A stretch of DNA of 24,949 bases from Ectocarpus siliculosus (taxonomy: Eukaryota > Sar > Phaeophyceae > Ectocarpales > Ectocarpaceae): positions 3,844,854 to 3,869,802 of the forward strand of contig FN649750.1 in NCBI GenBank assembly GCA_000310025.1. The letters are read 5' to 3'. Shown here piece by piece: positions 19,883-24,949 of the stretch. Numbering within the stretch: the stretch's first letter is position 1; each line of letters begins with the position of its first letter. Both the position numbers and the translations under genes were made by a program. Under the pieces are notes generated by a model, which ran no database searches, was not told where the DNA came from, and saw nothing but the letters and a program-made list of their open reading frames with translations.

Positions 19883-21459
19883 TTCAGATTTCGCTTTCAA
19901 CCAACTGCTGTTTTTCTTGTGCCCTGGCGCCATGGCGAGCGCCCCGACAAACTCACATTCGTTCGCCATGGTATGTCACCGCTCGGCTTGGTTGTGAGTT
20001 GGAACTGCTGTATCTTACAGTAGTAGTAGCAGTATAATTGCATCTGTTGGCGTTCGGTCCAGGCCCGCCCTTCAGCGCCCCGTCTGACCTTCGTTCGGGA
20101 ACCACAGTCACTTGAACGTCACACCTTCGCAATCCAACAATCTCAAGTAGCTTCCTCCAACGAAGACACCAACAGCAAGGCCACCAACACGCAACACACG
20201 CAAGAGCAAAAACAAGGCGCTCGGCGGGATGGGCAGTCTACATGCATTTTACAAGACACACCATACAAGAACCAACATGTTGACGCGTACAGTGTGCACG
20301 CACATAAATTCTGTGTGGCAAAATCGCCCTGGTGGGGTTATTGCACAGGGGACCAGATGTATACGCACACATCCATCCATGCATGTATTTGGTAGCCTGC
20401 ATGTTTTATCGGGAATAAATCGAAGAAGCGTCGAGAAAGCTGTCGGCTTTCATTTTCATTGCGAAAACGCAACAAAGTCGTCGCTTCCACGGTGGTACCG
20501 AAATCTGGGATTTTTTGGAATGATTTCATAGCGTTGCTCCTTCAGTACTTACTTCCTCCGCGAGGAAAAGCAACCATGAAGTAAAAAAAAAACGAAACAG
20601 ACAGAGACTCAGCTCAGCTCAACCCGTGGAAAAAATCGGTAGTACAACATCACGACGAATTTCACGCTGCCGCACATGTTAAGTTGTGACCAACCTGCTC
20701 GTGGTCGACAACATCCATCCGCACAAGATACAAGAGCGCTTCCGACATCCCGGCTGAATTTCTCTCTTCTCGCGTGTGGAATTTCTCTTCTTTTTGTAAC
20801 AGCTAGTTTTTGCAGCGACAGCCCTCTGCTGAGACCCACGAAATACTCACCAAGCTAAGCATAAACCATGCTTCACCAATTGTTCACACGAAAACACAAC
20901 AACCACGTGACCCCACGACCCCCGTCCATGCCGGGGAAAACCAACAAGACATCAGTAACGCCTTCCCCCCCCCCCCGATCAAAATTCTTGGACCGGTTTC
21001 AACCTTTACCCTCGAACCACACGTACGCACCATAGCACGACGGTAGTTAACACCAAAAATCAAGAAACCAGGCCCCCCCTAACAACTCTCTATCACACGC
21101 ACGACTCCTTTCCTACGTTGGTTGGTCGTCCAATTCACCAGAGAGATCGACCCCGGTACCATTCGAACAAACAACAGGTTATACCCGACGCTGTCTTTGC
21201 CTGCGTATTCAACCGTCGCGCCTCTCCCGTTGTGACTCTTTTTGCTGTTGTTGTGACTCTCTTATTAAATCTAACAGTTTTTTTCAGACCCATGCTCTCT
21301 CGCTGACATACGAAAAAAAAAGCCAGCCCACTCCCTCTCAAGACACATAAATACCATACACGTATGTCGTGGGACATCCCGCCAGCGCACATGAGATGAG
21401 CGCTTGCGCCGTCTGCAGCGCCTAGGAGCTGTATACAACCATCAACAACACAAAACGAG

Positions 21460-21699
21460 CTACGTCGGGGGCGGTGTTGGCGACGGGGCAGCCGCCGCCC
21501 CCGGGTGGGCGACTGCTGGTGCCGCTGACCCAGGCGCGGTGTCCGCCAAAACAGCAGAGGACGAAGCAGCGACGCCGGTGCCGGCGCAAGGGACAGCTGC
21601 CCCCGTAGGCGCAGCTTCAGCCATCACGACGTCGCCATCAACCCTTTTGCCTTCCTCCGCTCCTCCGCCCCTCCCGCTACTACTACCAGCAGCAGCAGC

Positions 21700-21731
<32 letters not shown>

Positions 21732-24700
21732 TCGTGGGAGCAGACAAAAACACAACACCACCGTCCCCCCCGCCAAAGCCGCCGCCCCCGCCAACGCCGT
21801 CACCCACGGCGACGGAGGCGTCCGGAGTAGGTAGCGCTAATGGAGAAGGAGGTGGAGGAGCAGCTGACCTCGAGGGAACCGACGCCCCACCCACCACCGC
21901 CGCCGCCGCCGCTGCCGCCCCCCGTGCTGCTCCTGCGCCGTCACCAGGAGAACTCGACGTGACCGCACCAGCACCAGCACCAGCGGCAGCAGGCGGAGGG
22001 GGCGACAGCCCCTTTGCAGAGGCGGCCGGCGGCGAACCCGAAGGAGGCGTTTTCGGTTTGCCTCCGCCGCCGGCGCTTGCTGCTCCTTTTCTCGCTCTCC
22101 CTCGATGACCCGGGGTGCTGTAACGAGGAGGACGAAAATGGGCGGGCGGACGCGAGAGAAAATGTCAGACAAAAAAACGCGTGGACTCCCCGAACAGCGG
22201 AGTTCTGGTTCAGTCAGGCGCGAAAGAGATAAACCAAGGGCCCTTAAAGTTGTCAAAATTGATTCCGTGGGGGCCCACGCAAGGGTGTGCTTCCTTGTCA
22301 ATGAGAGGTGCACCGAAAAAAAAAAAGAAGGTAGAACACAACAGCCCCGAGTCCCACGCCAGACCGATGCGCGTCTCATCAACGCGAAAAGGCGACAAAC
22401 ACAATGTTTTGTGTTTTCAGCCGCACTTAGACTGACGTATTTGCATTGGTCACCCGGTCAGCGCGGTCGGTGCCAATAAGAAACACACAACACCGTCTGT
22501 TCACTGGTCAAACGATTAGCGCGGTCGGTCGATGCCAAGAACAAAAAAAAAAAAGAGAGACACGTACGCACGCACCTGCTCCCGGACTCCGATCCAGAGC
22601 GCGCCTTCGTCCTGGCCGCCGCCGCCCGCCTCCCGGCCGCCCCTCTAGAGTTCGCCCCGGCAACCGCGGCCCATCCACCGCCACCGCCGCTACCGCTACC
22701 GCTGCCGCCACCGCTGCTGCCGCCATGCGATGACGACCTCGGGGTAGACCTACCCCCCGCAAAGGAGGATGTGCGTTTCTTGGTGTGCGGTCGGGGGCTC
22801 GCTAGCTCACGGGCTCGTCTCGCTGCCTCAATCTTGGCCTTCATTCGCGCAAGGTGCTCCTGCTCGGGAGGGGAAGAGCGGGGGGGGTTCGGCAAGGCTG
22901 AAGAGAGGCGGGATTCGTCAAGATGGAAGGGAGACGGGTGTAGACGGGCAGGCTGTTCCAAAGAAACAGGCGGTTCGAAAACGAACAAGCTGATCCGAAA
23001 ACGATAAAGTTGTTTGAAAATAAACAAGCTGTTCCAAAAACGAACAAGCTGTTCGAAAACGAACAAGCTGATCGAAAACGAACAAGCTTTTCGAAAACGA
23101 AAACAAGCGCACGAAGAACATGACACAAAAAAACATGTGGTACGCTCTTATCTCCTTCCATGTACCCATGTGTCGGGCCCAGGGTTGTGACGCAATGGTA
23201 GCACGTTACGAAAGCCTTTGTGCGTATCAAGGTGCCGCACCCGACTTGGGAGCGACAAGAGACACGACAAACAACACGATCGTCGAAGGTGTGTACGGCG
23301 GTTAAAGCCCAGCCGACGACACATCCTGTTCGAACGACGAAATCGTGCGTGCACCAAGTGTTCGGCAGATAAATCCAAGAAACTTCCAGACCAAAACCGA
23401 GGAAACACAGGCATGAACGGGGACACGAGGGGGGTGGGTGATACGATGGCATCCCTATGAATACAAGTATCTTCCGAAAATTTGTACGTGAAAACCAGGT
23501 ACCACATTGGTAAAACGGCATGGAAATCCAACAAGTGGGGCGGCTGCCTTCGAAATCTTCTACTTCGATCGATGCAGCAAGCCGGCCACCCCGGTGGTCC
23601 AGATGGCCATGTACATCCAAAAAGCTCAAGTAGGTCGAGAGCTTCAATCTCTAGTCCGCATTCGGCACCTACAGTAGTATATCTTTGAAGACTAGGGAAG
23701 AGGTTTTGGATGGAAAAGAGGCAGTAAAAGTTCGAAGCCAATAGCAGCTTGATGTGTGGCGGTCTGAAAAAAGAATGAATTTGAAGGCAGCAGAAGCAGC
23801 AGAAGCAGCAGAAGCAGCAGCAGCAGCAGCAGCGCCACAACAGCAGCTGTTGCAGAGGTACTTCTCGTGAGAACACTTTAACTTAACAGAGGGAGGGGGG
23901 GCTGTAATCTTCAAGCGTCGAAGGCATGCATCACAGAGGATGATCTCTTGTATTTCACTTGACCCCGGTCCGGTTTAGAGACCCTACCCATAGAAACACC
24001 GCACGTGGGGTGATGCTGAGTACAGACTGCGGGTGACAGGTGAGGGTCACTATCTGCGCTGACGGAACAAAACAATGAACACACACGACCGGCACGGCCC
24101 TGAATTTCGACCTCGACGACAGGAGGAGTACGCGGGTTGCCCTTCCTTGCCTCTATAGCCTTCGCACCCCCAAAATACACCGCGGCAGATACACTAACGG
24201 CGGCGCCACTGGAGCAGCAGCGGCATGAGCAAAAGCACCACCACAACCGTCAAAACCAACAACCCAAATGACGAAGACTCACCGTGTGTCGGTGTGCGAA
24301 AGCTTCGTCGTCCGTGTCCTCGTCGCTGCTATCCCCGCTCTCGCCCCGCCTCCCCTCCCCGCCCCCGCCGGCACCGGCCGTCTTCGCCGCGACAGGACCC
24401 GCTGCTGCCGCCGCTCCCTCACCTCCGCGGGCCGCCGCCGCATCGACCACGATGCGGAACGTTGGCGCGATGATCTCGGACGGCATGATCCCCGAAGCGG
24501 AACTCGACGCCCTCTCGAGCCTAGACCCGTCCGCGCTCCCCGCGGCGTCACCGGTCCCGTGATCGCTGCTGCTGTTGCCCCCCGCTACAGCAGCAGCCCC
24601 GGCGCCCCGCGCGGGCGTGACGGTCCCGCTGGCGGCAGCGGCGGCAGGCGGAGCCACGGCGTCCTGGGAAGAAGAGACAGTAATCCGCAGGTTTTGCGGA

Positions 24701-24948
24701 GAAGACGCGTCGCCACCGCCGCCGCCGCCGCATCGTGCCGCCTCCGTGCCCGCTGCCGATCCCGCAGCGGCGGCGGCCGCGGACGGGGGCACCGCCGTCG
24801 CCGTGATCGGCACCCCGGGGAGGAGTGATGCCGAGGACATGACGCCCTGCCCGAAAGAGGAGGAGAGCGCCATCGCCGGCGCCGCCGCCACCACAGCCTC
24901 AGCCGCCGCCGCCGCGGCGACGGTGGCGACGGCGGCGGCCGGCACCAC
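21460..24948 (-). CDS. Three-exon gene for Ala/Pro/Gly/Ser-rich low-complexity protein (5' partial)
   Basis: A model from three minus-strand exons. Exon 1, 24948-24283 (open to the window edge, donor GTGAGT), is Ala-rich with more ordered segments PQNLRITVSSSQDAV and SGIMPSEIIAPTFRIVVDA, then an acidic run GDSSDEDTDDEAF. Exon 2, 22859-22576 (acceptor CTCCCGAGCAG, donor GTGCGT), begins EHLARMKAKIEAARRARELA, a probable helix, then a Ser/Gly-rich tract. Exon 3, 22117-21460 (acceptor GTTACAG), is Pro/Ala/Gly-rich and ends at TAG 21462-21460. Phases agree: exon 1 ends in phase 0 and exon 2 starts in phase 0; exon 2 ends AG and exon 3 supplies C. The introns are 1423 and 458 bp. The total is about 535 residues plus a missing N-terminus. 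No known domain; a disordered regulatory protein is a guess. Other frames are also open because of GC-rich repeats, so exon 3 is the least certain. Confidence 0.55.
21682..21731. repeat. CAG-type microsatellite in exon 3
   Basis: Run of AGC/CAG triplets with a single TAG-type interruption (near 21711). On the gene strand it encodes an Ala-rich tract. Confidence 0.85.
22951..23108. repeat. 19-bp minisatellite in the first intron
   Basis: About eight imperfect copies of a 19-20-bp unit with consensus GCTGTTCGAAAACGAACAA. TTCGAAAACGAA is itself nearly palindromic. It lies upstream of exon 2 in the 1423-bp intron of the minus-strand gene. Confidence 0.85.
23787..23834. repeat. GCA/GAA microsatellite
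   Basis: GCAGCAGAA repeated three times, then pure CAG triplets. It lies inside the same presumed intron. Confidence 0.85.
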
Positions 24949-24949
24949 C

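Larger units (their letters stand above)
19059..21459. other. Region with no convincing gene; microsatellites
   Basis: Overlapping ORFs are explained by microsatellites and chance. The plus-strand ORF at 19346-20023 owes its length to ATTC and CTG repeats and has no domain. Poly-C and poly-A runs lie near 20966-20976, 20584-20592 and 21313-21321. There is no splice-supported exon. Confidence 0.35.

Noticed and set aside
19346-20023. 225-residue plus-strand ORF with RHGE-like words
   Set aside because: The RHGERPDK and VRHGM strings recall histidine phosphatases, but there is no surrounding fold. The ORF length comes from microsatellites.
21404-22108. 234-residue Ala/Pro-rich plus-strand ORF
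   Set aside because: The opposite strand has splice sites that join in phase with two other exons. GC-rich repeats keep all frames open here.
22841-23647. 268-residue minus-strand ORF
   Set aside because: It runs through the 19-bp minisatellite, and its Phe/Leu/Arg/Ser pattern is the translation of that repeat; the part near 22859 overlaps the true exon 2 in another frame.

Overview
The window is eukaryotic nuclear DNA. It has GT-AG split genes, trinucleotide microsatellites, very Ala/Pro/Gly/Gln-rich coding stretches, an LTR retrotransposon and a relic of a eukaryotic tyrosine-recombinase element. There are no operons, Shine-Dalgarno sites, rRNA genes or CRISPR arrays. The intron sizes, moderately high GC, CAG/CTG runs and the style of the Copia and recombinase proteins suggest a stramenopile, most likely a brown alga of the Ectocarpus type. 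That assignment is an inference from pattern, not a database match.

Layout. 1-1318 (+): a broken tyrosine recombinase (two frameshifts and one nonsense codon). 2402-2820 (-): an exon-like ORF ending at a GT donor. A diverged paralogue lies 16 kb away at 18556-18990 (-). 3435-8916 (+): a Ty1/Copia retrotransposon with 277-bp terminal repeats that I read as identical. It encodes Gag, a zinc knuckle, an aspartic protease, reverse transcriptase and RNase H, but the pre-integrase and integrase domains are missing. One UAG in a leaky-type context separates Gag-Pro from RT-RH. 8917-12004: no convincing gene. 12005-15224 (-): a split gene for a multi-pass membrane protein, with several phase-compatible exons and some unresolved junctions. 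15225-18551: repeats, namely a 220-bp tandem unit with an inverted copy, small hairpins, a GGAAACGTTCC-type cluster and a duplicated tRNA-like segment. 19059-21459: microsatellites and no convincing gene. 21460-24948 (-): a split gene for a low-complexity, probably nuclear or disordered protein whose three exons join in phase; its 5' end lies outside the window.

The genes do not form a pathway. The window looks like an accessory, repeat-rich part of a chromosome with two host split genes, a duplicated unknown exon family and two kinds of mobile element. The most unusual object is the young-looking Copia element. It lost its integrase without losing the reading frame, and its only in-frame stop is a UAG followed by CAACCA.
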